Both the position numbers and the translations under genes were made by a program. From the NCBI GenBank assembly GCA_964437215.1, contig CAYTFZ010000006.1, forward strand, positions 1-61,782: a DNA stretch of 61,782 nt. The letters are read 5' to 3'. Below, one piece after another: positions 1 to 7,671 of this stretch; positions within the stretch are counted from its first letter, which is position 1; every line of letters begins with the position of its first letter. The notes under the pieces are model-generated. The model saw only the letters and a list, made by a program, of their open reading frames with translations, searched no databases and was not told where the DNA came from. This stretch comes from JAAYAN01 sp964437215. GTDB lineage: Bacteria; Bacteroidota; Ignavibacteria; Ignavibacteriales; Melioribacteraceae.

Positions 1-1157
1 TTTCCGATGCTCATTACTTCGCCTACAGCCTGCATCTGAGTTCCGAGTTTATCCTCAAGTCCGTCAAATTTTTCAAAAGCCCAGCGTGCGAATTTAACAA
101 CAACATAATCTCCCGAAGGAGTGTATTTTTCAAGCGATCCATCACGCCAGTAAGGAATTTCATCCATTGTTAGTCCGCCTGCAAGCATAGAAGAAACAAG
201 CGCAATTGGAAAACCGGTCGCTTTTGAGGCAAGCGCGGACGAACGGGAAGTGCGTGGATTTATTTCAATAATAACAATCCGGTCAGTTTTAGGATCGTGA
301 GCAAATTGTACATTTGTTCCGCCTATTACTTCAATAGTTTTAACAATATCGTATGCATACTTCTGCAGCCGTTGCTGGAGTTCAGGTTTAATGGTTAGCA
401 TTGGAGCTGTACAATACGAATCTCCGGTGTGAACACCCATTGCATCAACGTTTTCGATAAAACAAACGGTAATTAATTGATTTTTTGAATCTCTTACAAC
501 TTCAAGTTCAAGTTCCTCCCAGCCTAAAACAGATTCTTCAATGAGTACCTGATTTACAAGACTTGCGGCAAGTCCTCGGCTTGAAATTGTACGAAGTTCT
601 TCCACATTATAAACCAGTCCGCCGCCGGTGCCTCCCATTGTGTAAGCAGGACGTACAACAACAGGGTAACCAAGCTCATCAGCAACTTTTTCCGCATCTT
701 CAACTGTATTTACCGCAGTGCTTTTCGGCATGTCAATGCCAAGTTTTTTCATCGTCTCTTTAAATACTATCCGATCCTCACCCCGTTCAATTGCATCAAT
801 ATTAACTCCAATAACCTTAACACCGTATTTTTCCAAAACGCCGCTCTTTGCTAACTGAGAAGATAAATTTAAACCTGTTTGTCCGCCAAGATTTGGCAGG
901 AGCGCATCTGGACGTTCTTTTTTTATTATTTCTGTTAAAGCGTATTCATTTAAGGGTTCAATATAGGTTATGTCAGCAATTTCAGGGTCAGTCATTATTG
1001 TTGCAGGATTAGAGTTAACCAGAACTACTTGATAACCGAGTGCTTTTAGCGCCTTGCAAGCCTGGGTGCCGGAGTAATCGAATTCGCACGCCTGACCGAT
1101 TATGATTGGACCTGAACCAATTATTAAAACTTTTTTGATGTCTTTTCTTTTAGGCAT
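1..1157 (-). CDS. carB: carbamoyl-phosphate synthase large subunit, N-terminal part (cut by window edge)
   Basis: Reverse-strand translation from the ATG at 1157-1155 begins MPKRKDIKKVLIIGSGP and continues with the CarB landmarks GQACEFDYSGTQA, NSNPATIMTDPE, NLGGQTGLNL, RPAYTMGGTGGG and EINPRTSRSSALASKATG, all in one open frame to the window edge. About 385 of roughly 1070 residues are present: most of the first ATP-grasp carboxyphosphate-synthesising half. CarB with the glutaminase CarA makes carbamoyl phosphate for pyrimidine and arginine synthesis. The C-terminal half lies outside the window. No CarA is seen upstream; the next gene on this strand is unrelated and ends 133 bases away. The ribosome site before the ATG is weak. 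Identity is seen directly; function is established for the family. Confidence 0.97.
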   Translation of the reverse strand, partial: MPKRKDIKKVLIIGSGPIIIGQACEFDYSGTQACKALKALGYQVVLVNSNPATIMTDPEIADITYIEPLNEYALTEIIKKERPDALLPNLGGQTGLNLSSQLAKSGVLEKYGVKVIGVNIDAIERGEDRIVFKETMKKLGIDMPKSTAVNTVEDAEKVADELGYPVVVRPAYTMGGTGGGLVYNVEELRTISSRGLAASLVNQVLIEESVLGWEELELEVVRDSKNQLITVCFIENVDAMGVHTGDSYCTAPMLTIKPELQQRLQKYAYDIVKTIEVIGGTNVQFAHDPKTDRIVIIEINPRTSRSSALASKATGFPIALVSSMLAGGLTMDEIPYWRDGSLEKYTPSGDYVVVKFARWAFEKFDGLEDKLGTQMQAVGEVMSIG

Positions 1158-1290
1158 AAATTTATCTTTTATTTGTTTATAATCAAATTTTTTGAATTCC
1201 AACCTGAAAGTTACAAAATCCAAAAGATTTTAAAAAATAAAATATATGTAATAAGGGACTGAATTATAGGAGAGTAGAATATGCTAATAA

Positions 1291-1674
1291 TTAAAATTTT
1301 CTTATAAAAGGCTTAATTGATTCATTTTCCGAAAAAAGCTTTAAATCATTTTCGATTTTTACAATTATTTCTTCAAGATACTTTTTTTCAGAAAGAGTAA
1401 AAACTGCTTCCATACGAAGTTTGTCTTTTACAAGATCAAAAGAGAAAATACCGCATTCCATTTCTATTTCTTCTAAAATATCGTAAAAAAGCGCTTCATC
1501 TTTTCCTGAATTTAATTCAACATCAAATTCCTTTCCGGCTTTAATTTTGTTGTTGTCTTCTGTAAAACGGAAAAAAAGTCTTGGTGATTTTTTTGCAAAA
1601 TATACTTTGGATTTAATGTCAACTTTCCATCGGCGGGATTGTAACAGTTTAATAAATTCTTGCTTCTGTTTCAA
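1291..1674 (-). CDS. hypothetical protein, 127 aa
   Basis: The gene encodes a soluble, lysine- and glutamate-rich protein of 127 residues with no membrane segment, signal peptide or motif I recognise. It alternates beta-like stretches (residues 15-55) with an acidic helical part (60-110). It starts 12 bases after the stop of the Nudix-type regulator and runs in the same direction, so it is probably cotranscribed with it. Nothing in the sequence shows a role in xylose use; the link is by position only. Confidence 0.6.
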   Translation of the reverse strand: MKQKQEFIKLLQSRRWKVDIKSKVYFAKKSPRLFFRFTEDNNKIKAGKEFDVELNSGKDEALFYDILEEIEMECGIFSFDLVKDKLRMEAVFTLSEKKYLEEIIVKIENDLKLFSENESIKPFIRKF

Positions 1675-1686
1675 AATGCAGCTCGT

Positions 1687-2376
1687 TTATAATTCAAAAA
1701 TAAAGCCCTTTTCAACAAGTTTGTTGTAATTTTTTTTATCAAACCTATAAAGCATTGCCGCTCGTTTAATGTTACCTTTTTCTTTCTCATTAAGTTTTAT
1801 TAAAAGATCCATTTTTAAAAGTTTCTTTCTGAAATTACGCTTATCGAGATTAACGCCTAAAATACTTTCGTACAACGTCTGCAGTTTAGGTAAAGAGAAT
1901 TTTTTAGGTAAAAGTTCAAAACCTATGGGACGTATTCTTACACGGCTTCTGAGTTTTTTTAGTGCAGTTTCAATTATAGATTTATGGTCAAACGCCAACT
2001 CGGGCAGGCTGGACATTTTAAACCACCGGACTTCAGAGGTATCGGTTCCCGGAAGAAGATTGTATTTTTCGGGGCTGACTAACGCAAAATATCCTATTGT
2101 AAAAACACGCCTGTCGGGATATCTGTTAACGTTCCCGAAAACGGAAAGCTGCTCCATATAAATATTCTCGATAGCAGATGTTTCCTTTAAAATTCTTGCA
2201 GCAGCATTCTCAATTTCTTCGGATTTAAGAATGAATCCTCCCGGTAAAGCCCACTTATCTTTTTCCGGACTAATAGCTCTTTGTATCAGTAATACTTCGA
2301 GATTCCCATTATCAAATCCGAAAATTACACAGTCTATTGATATGTTTTCAACTACCTTTCCCAGCTGGTGCGACAA
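1687..2376 (-). CDS. NrtR/AraR-like Nudix-domain transcriptional regulator, probable xylose-operon regulator
   Basis: Residues 8-145 form a Nudix fold (WALPGGFILKSEEIENAA), and residues 155-229 resemble the winged-helix tail of NrtR-type regulators (GFELLPKKFSLPKLQ, then a basic LDKRNFRKKLLKM helix). The Nudix box is degenerate. Against GX5EX7REUXEEXGU, the segment RILKETSAI replaces the first Glu of REUXEE with Ile, the last Glu with Thr and the Gly with Ala, so hydrolysis is unlikely. Nudix-derived regulators of this build control sugar catabolism in Bacteroidota (AraR). Here the gene is divergent from xylB-xylA with 146 bases between starts and two inverted repeats in that space. A xylose- or xylulose-responsive repressor is inferred. 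An active ADP-sugar pyrophosphatase is the less likely alternative. Confidence 0.82.
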   Translation of the reverse strand: MSHQLGKVVENISIDCVIFGFDNGNLEVLLIQRAISPEKDKWALPGGFILKSEEIENAAARILKETSAIENIYMEQLSVFGNVNRYPDRRVFTIGYFALVSPEKYNLLPGTDTSEVRWFKMSSLPELAFDHKSIIETALKKLRSRVRIRPIGFELLPKKFSLPKLQTLYESILGVNLDKRNFRKKLLKMDLLIKLNEKEKGNIKRAAMLYRFDKKNYNKLVEKGFIFEL

Positions 2377-2408
2377 TTTATTCTCCTAAGGATTGAAATT
2401 AGTAGACG

Positions 2409-2431
2409 GAAATGTAACTAAATCACATTTC
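2409..2431. promoter_or_regulatory. candidate operator 1, inverted repeat in regulator-xylB intergenic region
   Basis: Perfect 7-base arms GAAATGT (2409-2415) and ACATTTC (2425-2431) flank a 9-base centre, giving a 23-base imperfect palindrome. It lies 33 bases upstream of the regulator's start codon, a fitting position for autoregulation. Binding is inferred. Confidence 0.4.
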
Positions 2432-2462
2432 TATTTCAAAAATTTATCCCTGTTATTTTTTA

Positions 2463-2494
2463 TTTGCACATTAATTTTCTAAAGTGTATTTTTA
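2463..2494 (+). promoter_or_regulatory. candidate xylBA promoter of the Bacteroidota -33/-7 type
   Basis: TTTG at 2463-2466 and TATTTTTA at 2487-2494 resemble the Bacteroidota consensus TTTG / TAnnTTTG, matching all but the last base, with a 20-base spacer. The expected start near 2501 leaves a short leader with a GAGG ribosome site at 2514-2517 before the xylB ATG. Two short boxes in AT-rich DNA are weak evidence alone. Confidence 0.4.
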
Positions 2495-2499
2495 ACACT
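2483..2499. promoter_or_regulatory. candidate operator 2 overlapping the xylBA -7 element
   Basis: AGTGT (2483-2487) and ACACT (2495-2499) form an inverted repeat with a 7-base spacer. The candidate -7 box of xylB occupies the spacer, so a bound repressor would block the promoter. The arms are short. The arms of operator 1 (AATGT/ACATT) and operator 2 (AGTGT/ACACT) share a TGT/ACA core, which supports one factor binding both. Confidence 0.4.
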
Positions 2500-2522
2500 A
2501 AGTAATATTTTTTGAGGAATAA

Positions 2523-4019
2523 ATGATAACACTTGGATATGATATTGGAAGTTCATCGGTAAAAGGAACTCTTTACGATGTTGAATCAGGAAATGAAATA
2601 ACATCCTCCTTTTATCCTAAACACGAAATGAAAATAGATTCACCGCAAAGAAGCTGGGCGGAACAAAATCCTATGGTTTGGTGGGAATCTATTAAAGCCG
2701 TTACAGCCGAATTGCTTAAAGCATCGGGGAAAAATTCATCAGATATTAAAGCAATAGGAATTTCTTACCAGATGCATGGTTTGGTTATTACCGATAAAAA
2801 CAACGAAGTTCTTCGCCCTTCAATTATCTGGTGCGACAGCCGTGCAGTTGAAATAGGCAACGATGCGTTTACCAAAATCGGTCAGCAGAAATGCTTAAAC
2901 ACTCTTCTGAATTCACCTGGCAATTTCACAGCTTCCAAATTAGCATGGGTAAAGCAAAATGAACCCGAAGTATATTCCAAAATAAATAAAGCAATGCTTC
3001 CCGGCGACTTTATTGCAATGATGCTTACTGGTGAAACCCGCACTACTTTATCAGGATTATCGGAAGGAATTTTTTGGGATTTTGAAAAAGACGAAAAATC
3101 GGAAACCATACTTTCGCATTTCGGTTTTGATAAATCGATACTTGCTGATATTGTTCCTACTTTCGGTTTGCAAGGTGAAGTTAACGCTTGGGCTGCCGCT
3201 GAAACAGGATTAAAAGCAGGAACTCCGGTAACTTATCGTGCTGGCGATCAGCCTAACAACGCTTTTTCACTTAATGTGTTGAATCCGGGTGAAGTAGCTG
3301 CCACTGCAGGAACTTCTGGTGTGGTTTACGGAATAAGCGATACACTGAAATATGATAATCTGAACAGGGTAAATACATTTGCTCACGTCAATCATTCGCA
3401 AAAAGATAAAAGACTGGGTATTCTACTATGTATTAACGGCACAGGTATTTCTAATAGCTGGATAAGAAAAACAGTTTTCGACCAGAATTTTTCTTACAAA
3501 GAAATGGATAGACTTTCTGAAACAATTAATATCGGCTCAGACGGAGCAGTTTTCCTTCCTTTTGGCAACGGTGCCGAAAGAATGCTTCAAAATACTGAAT
3601 TGGGTGCCGGTTTTTCGGGAGTCAATTTCAATCTTCACGAAAAAGCCCATTTAGTAAGAGCTATGTTTGAAGGAGTCGGATTCTCTTTCATTTACGGAAT
3701 GGAAATTATGCAGACCCTTGGTGTAAATCCTAAAATTATCCGTGCAGGAAAAGATAATATGTTCCTCAGTCCTGTTTTCCGCAAGACAATAGCATCTATT
3801 TCGGGTGCTGAAATACAGCTTTATAACACAAACGGTGCTTTAGGTGCGGCCAGAGCAGCAGCATACGGCGCAGGATTTTATTCATCGCTGAAAGATGCAT
3901 TTGAAAACTTGAAATGTCTCGAAACAGTATACCCTGATATGCAGAAAAAAAATGAGTATATTTATGCTTACAAAAAATGGAAAAACGAATTAGAAATAAA
4001 ATTAACCAATAGGAGATAA
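2523..4019 (+). CDS. xylB: xylulokinase
   Basis: This is an FGGY-family sugar kinase of 498 residues, the usual length for XylB. It phosphorylates D-xylulose to xylulose 5-phosphate with ATP, feeding the pentose phosphate pathway. The N-terminal phosphate motif DIGSSSVKGTL is at residues 7-17, and the substrate-site motif YQMHG at 82-86. The catalytic-base motif AGDQPNNAF puts the Asp at about 242, and the ATP-site motif GTSGVV is at 263-268. The ATG follows a GAGG ribosome site. It starts 146 bases from the divergent Nudix-type regulator and ends 4 bases before xylA, so the two form one operon under the candidate operators upstream. Confidence 0.96.
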   Translation: MITLGYDIGSSSVKGTLYDVESGNEITSSFYPKHEMKIDSPQRSWAEQNPMVWWESIKAVTAELLKASGKNSSDIKAIGISYQMHGLVITDKNNEVLRPSIIWCDSRAVEIGNDAFTKIGQQKCLNTLLNSPGNFTASKLAWVKQNEPEVYSKINKAMLPGDFIAMMLTGETRTTLSGLSEGIFWDFEKDEKSETILSHFGFDKSILADIVPTFGLQGEVNAWAAAETGLKAGTPVTYRAGDQPNNAFSLNVLNPGEVAATAGTSGVVYGISDTLKYDNLNRVNTFAHVNHSQKDKRLGILLCINGTGISNSWIRKTVFDQNFSYKEMDRLSETINIGSDGAVFLPFGNGAERMLQNTELGAGFSGVNFNLHEKAHLVRAMFEGVGFSFIYGMEIMQTLGVNPKIIRAGKDNMFLSPVFRKTIASISGAEIQLYNTNGALGAARAAAYGAGFYSSLKDAFENLKCLETVYPDMQKKNEYIYAYKKWKNELEIKLTNRR

Positions 4020-4023
4020 AAAT

Positions 4024-5358
4024 ATGAGTGTCAAACTAACATTAGGTAAAACAGAGTATTTCAAAGGAATACCTCAGATAAAATTTGAAGGAAAAGATTC
4101 AAAAAATCCATTAGCTTATAAATGGTATAATCCAGATCAAATTGTTGCCGGCAAAAAAATGAAAGATCATCTTCGTTTTGCAATTGCATACTGGCATTCA
4201 TTCTGCAGCTCAGGCGGCGACCAGTTCGGTTCTGCTACATTAGACCAAGACTGGAAAAAAGGTCCGGATGCAGTTACACGCGCAAAAAACAAAATGGATG
4301 CAGCTTTCGAATTAATTACAAAATTAGGTGCAGAATATTACTGTTTCCACGATTTTGATTTGGTTGAAGAAGGCAGCACTATCGAAGAATCGGATAAAAA
4401 TGTTCAGGCAATTGTTGAATACGCAAAAGAAAAACAAGCCGCTTCCGGAGTTAAATTACTTTGGGGAACAGCAAATTGTTTCGGTAATAAACGTTATATG
4501 AACGGAGCTGCTACAAATCCTGATTTTAATGTTGTTGCTTATGCAGGAACACAAATTAAACGCGCTTTAGATGCAACAATTGCACTTGGCGGCGAAAATT
4601 ATGTATTCTGGGGCGGACGCGAAGGATATGCTTCTCTATTAAATACAAATACTAAACTCGAAAAAGAAAATCTTGCCCGTATGCTTACAATGGCTCGCGA
4701 TTATGCCCGCGGAAAAGGATTCAAAGGAACATTTTTGATTGAACCTAAACCGATGGAACCAACTAAACATCAATACGATTTTGATACTGAAACTGTTATT
4801 GGTTTCTTAAACAAATATGGCTTAGCAAACGATTTTAAAATGAATATTGAAGTAAATCATGCAACATTAGCCGGTCATACTTTTGAACACGAGTTACAAA
4901 TGGCTGCTGATGCAGGATTATTAGGAAGTATAGATGCAAACCGCGGTGATTATCAGAATGGTTGGGATACTGACCAATTCCCTGTTAACATTCAAGAAAC
5001 TGTTGAAGCTATGTTAATAATTCTTTCTGCCGGCGGATTTACAACAGGCGGTATTAACTTCGATGCGCATATCAGAAGAAATTCAACTGATCTGGATGAT
5101 ATATTTATTGCTCACATTTCAGGAATGGATGTATTTGCACGTGCATTAGTAATTGCGGATAAAATAATAAATGAAACTGATTATTTGAAACTGAGAAAAG
5201 AAAGATACAGCTCATTTGAAAGCGGAGCCGGAAAAGATTACACAAGCGGAAAATTATCTCTTGAAGATCTGAGAAATATCGCTATTAAGAACGGCGAACC
5301 TAAACAAACCAGCGGAAAACAAGAATTATTCGAAACATTTGTTCAGAATATGATTTAG
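4024..5358 (+). CDS. xylA: xylose isomerase (class II)
   Basis: The enzyme isomerises D-xylose to D-xylulose using two divalent metals in a TIM barrel. At 444 residues it fits the longer class II family. The catalytic His lies in CFHDFD (H109, D112), the substrate Trp region is FWGGREGY, the metal ligands are in LIEPKPMEPTKHQYD and LGSIDANRGD, and the late metal site is in GGINFDAH. An AGGAGA ribosome site, located at the end of xylB, precedes the ATG. The gene is the second and last of the xylBA operon, and a hairpin followed by a T run begins about 55 bases after its stop. No xylose transporter is in view. Confidence 0.97.
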   Translation: MSVKLTLGKTEYFKGIPQIKFEGKDSKNPLAYKWYNPDQIVAGKKMKDHLRFAIAYWHSFCSSGGDQFGSATLDQDWKKGPDAVTRAKNKMDAAFELITKLGAEYYCFHDFDLVEEGSTIEESDKNVQAIVEYAKEKQAASGVKLLWGTANCFGNKRYMNGAATNPDFNVVAYAGTQIKRALDATIALGGENYVFWGGREGYASLLNTNTKLEKENLARMLTMARDYARGKGFKGTFLIEPKPMEPTKHQYDFDTETVIGFLNKYGLANDFKMNIEVNHATLAGHTFEHELQMAADAGLLGSIDANRGDYQNGWDTDQFPVNIQETVEAMLIILSAGGFTTGGINFDAHIRRNSTDLDDIFIAHISGMDVFARALVIADKIINETDYLKLRKERYSSFESGAGKDYTSGKLSLEDLRNIAIKNGEPKQTSGKQELFETFVQNMI

Positions 5359-5411
5359 TTGTGTGAAGGCAGGCTGTTATAATTTTTAATATTTTATTGC
5401 AACCGACTTTT

Positions 5412-5445
5412 AAAAAGATCAAGTGAAAACTTGGTCTTTTTTTTT
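5412..5445 (+). terminator. rho-independent terminator after xylA
   Basis: AAAGATCAAG pairs with CTTGGTCTTT (one G-T pair) around a short A-rich loop and is followed directly by a run of Ts. Confidence 0.75.
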
Positions 5446-5510
5446 ATTTAAAACATTAAAAAGATTTATAAAAATTTCTGAAGATATATTTGAAAAACGT
5501 GGAGGTTATT

Positions 5511-5663
5511 TTGAATGGAACTTTAGCCTTTTCAAGGCTTAAAAAATCTTTATCCCGCGAAGAAAAAAGACTGCTTGATAAATTGATTATAGAAAACAGA
5601 TTGAAAGAACTGAAGCATACAATGGTTGAATTTTTACAAAAATATGGAAATGTTATTTTTTAA
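5511..5663 (+). CDS. small protein, 50 aa, TTG start
   Basis: A 50-codon frame starts at TTG 5511 and stops at TAA 5661-5663. A strong ribosome site GGAGG (5501-5505) sits 5 bases before the TTG; an in-frame GTG at 5499 is the only other upstream candidate and would overlap that site. The product is a charged, mostly helical peptide (SREEKRLLDKLIIENRLKEL, residues 15-34) with no signal or membrane segment. It lies between the xylA terminator and a perfect 10-base-pair hairpin, so it looks like a free-standing short gene. I recognise no family. The strong ribosome site and isolated unit favour a real gene, but 50 codons could be chance. Confidence 0.5.
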   Translation: MNGTLAFSRLKKSLSREEKRLLDKLIIENRLKELKHTMVEFLQKYGNVIF

Positions 5664-5671
5664 TTTAATTG

Positions 5672-5700
5672 AGCTGCTGCAAATAAAATATGCAGCAGCT
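5672..5700. terminator. perfect 10-bp hairpin between convergent genes
   Basis: AGCTGCTGCA (5672-5681) and TGCAGCAGCT (5691-5700) form a perfect stem with a 9-base AT-rich loop. It lies between the 50-aa ORF and the convergent RDD gene, whose stop is at 5708. Neither side has a good T run, so termination is possible but not certain. Confidence 0.5.
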
Positions 5701-5707
5701 TGAAAAA

Positions 5708-6208
5708 TTATTTTTCTACAACTAAAGTCTGGGCTAACATATCATGCAATGCCTGCTTTTTTTCTGTAAATGCTGCCATTATATAACCGATATATAAAAT
5801 TGCTCCCGAAATCAGTTTTGCAAAGTATCTTCCTGTTGCTCTGCCGAAGCTTATTCGTTTACCGTATAGATCCGTTACTTTTATTCCTAAAGCCATTTTA
5901 CCAAGTGTTGCTTGTTTGGCAGAACTTTCCATTAAAGCACAGTAAAGCCATTGAACAATGAAAAAGACAACACATATAACTAATGCTACAGCTAATATTC
6001 CAGCAGCCATTGTCATTGCCGCATCGGGATTCTGTGCATAATAATTTTCATCCTGAAACTGCATTTCCGATGCAGCGCCTAAACCAAGAATTCCCATAAA
6101 AGGAATCATTATTATTCCTCCCACAATACTGATAAGAACTCCGTCAATCAATGTAGCAAGAAATCTTTTCCAAAAGCCGGCATAAGCAGGGTACAAAGTT
6201 GGTTCCAT
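5708..6208 (-). CDS. RDD family membrane protein
   Basis: The N-terminal segment YAGFWKRFLATLIDGVLIS carries the Arg and Asp typical of RDD proteins, and three to four hydrophobic segments follow across 166 residues (about 18-40, 68-90, 130-150). The cytoplasmic loop KQATLGKMALGIKV is also characteristic. RDD proteins are inner-membrane proteins; some act in ion or solute movement but most have no assigned job. It lies 23 bases downstream of the BrkB-like gene on the same strand, so they are probably cotranscribed. Family assignment is firm and function is not. Confidence 0.88.
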   Translation of the reverse strand: MEPTLYPAYAGFWKRFLATLIDGVLISIVGGIIMIPFMGILGLGAASEMQFQDENYYAQNPDAAMTMAAGILAVALVICVVFFIVQWLYCALMESSAKQATLGKMALGIKVTDLYGKRISFGRATGRYFAKLISGAILYIGYIMAAFTEKKQALHDMLAQTLVVEK

Positions 6209-6231
6209 ATTTACCTCGTTTTTTGTGGTTA

Positions 6232-7147
6232 TTATTTATTTTTTTTGTTGAAAAATTTCCTTCGCTTTTGTTCTTTATTTTTTAATGCTTCAATTCTTTC
6301 GCGGTATAGCTGGCCTATTTCGGCTCCAAGAATAAAGAGAACTGAAGAATAATAAATCCAGAAAGCAACTACAATTATTAAAGCATATGTACCGTAAATT
6401 CTATTTAAATTTGCAATGTGCGAAATATAATACCCAAACAGATTCCGAACAAGCTCCCATAAAAATGTTGTCCACAATGCCGCCACAGCGGGAATTCTTT
6501 TGCCGAGTTTTTCGTATGGGATGAGATAATAGAAAAGGAAAAATAAAGTAAAAATAACAATCAGCGATAAAATTGAAAATAAATAGTCAATAAATTCGCT
6601 TAATCGGAAAATTTTTAATAATTCGTAATTACTGGCTTTGCTTATTAAAATATTTAATGCAGGCAGAATAAATGTGGAGAGCATTATAAAAATAATCAGA
6701 AGCCATACCATACCAAAATCCCTGATTTTCCCAATTACAGGATGTTTATCGGCTGTAACGCCAAAAATGTTATTTAATACAGTCCGCATACTGCTGAAAA
6801 GTCCGCTTGCAACAAAAAAAAGTCCGAAACCGCCTATATATGCGGCAATATCTTTATATTGAATTACTTCGGGAATTCGCGACATAACAATGCGCGTAGC
6901 ATATTCGGCATAAACCGGATAGGGAATAATTGTATCTATAAGCTGTTTTACTTGTGTGCCTACAGTTTGGGGATCTATCAGATTGCCAAGCACAGAAAAT
7001 ATGATAAGGGTAAGCGGAATTGTAGTAAGAAGAAGCGAAAATGCCAATCCGCCGCCGGATAAAAAAATGTGGTGCTCGTCCATCTTTTTATATAATCCGC
7101 CAAAATAATGTTTAAAAAATCCCAGAATATTCTCCAGTAAAATTATT
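6232..7147 (-). CDS. YihY/BrkB family membrane protein (5' end lost in assembly gap)
   Basis: The 304 visible residues run from the edge of the N run. They contain the start of the family domain (HHIFLSGGGLAFSLLLTTIP, then about six membrane helices) and end in a basic tail (KNKEQKRRKFFNKKNK). Late motifs such as YLIPYEKLGKRIPA and IYGTYALIIVVAFWIYYSS match YihY/BrkB proteins; these were once annotated as ribonuclease BN, a role now discounted. Probably only a few N-terminal residues are missing. Any reading frame drawn across the Ns joins this gene to an unrelated frame of the exonuclease gene and is an artefact. Confidence 0.9.
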
Positions 7148-7247
7148 NNNNNNNNNNNNNNNNNNNNNNNNNNNNNNNNNNNNNNNNNNNNNNNNNNNNN
7201 NNNNNNNNNNNNNNNNNNNNNNNNNNNNNNNNNNNNNNNNNNNNNNN
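7148..7247. other. assembly gap (100 Ns)
   Basis: Exactly 100 Ns, a conventional placeholder length. The true gap is probably larger, because the exonuclease lacks its C-terminal part and the BrkB-like gene lacks its start. Confidence 0.99.
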
Positions 7248-7606
7248 AGCATAAGAAACGGGATATCAAAATTTCTTCCGTTAAAGGTAATGATTGTTTC
7301 GCTTTTTGAAACATAATCCCAAAATGAACTGATCATTTCCGTTTCACTCATTCCTGAATATCTAACTTTTTTATCATCCGAAGACCATTCCTCTTTTGTT
7401 TCACTTTCAAACATAACAAATAAATTTTCGGTTGTGGCGTTAAGCATACCTATTGAGATAATTTTTGCAGTAAAAGGGTAAAGACTTAAATATCTTTTTA
7501 CATCTTCAATTTTACCTTCGGAATGTCTGAGAAGATATTCTTGCTGCGATTCCGGAAGCTCCTCAAGATCGGTCCCAGCTGTTTCAATATCGAAAACAAT
7601 TTTCAT
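7248..7606 (-). CDS. ribonuclease H-like 3'-5' exonuclease, C-terminus lost in gap
   Basis: The 119 visible residues begin MKIVFDIETAG, the exonuclease I motif with its catalytic Asp and Glu, and end at the exonuclease II motif ITFNGRNFDIPFLM. This fits the predicted DEDD 3'-5' exonucleases related to the DNA polymerase B proofreading domain. The third and fourth acidic residues fall in the gap, so activity cannot be judged from this sequence. It lies 65 bases downstream of threonine aldolase on the same strand. Confidence 0.85.
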
Positions 7607-7671
7607 AATCTTTCCTTTATATTAAAAACAGAACAAAATAGTAAAAATTATAGAATAAAACGAAATATTTG

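Noticed and set aside
1769..2161. 130-codon plus-strand frame opposite the Nudix regulator
   Set aside because: It is antisense to a clear Nudix/winged-helix protein and has no domain, ribosome site or coding character of its own.
5672..5700. Hairpin as a strong rho-independent terminator
   Set aside because: The stem is perfect but neither flank has a proper T run, so it is kept only as a moderate-confidence hairpin.
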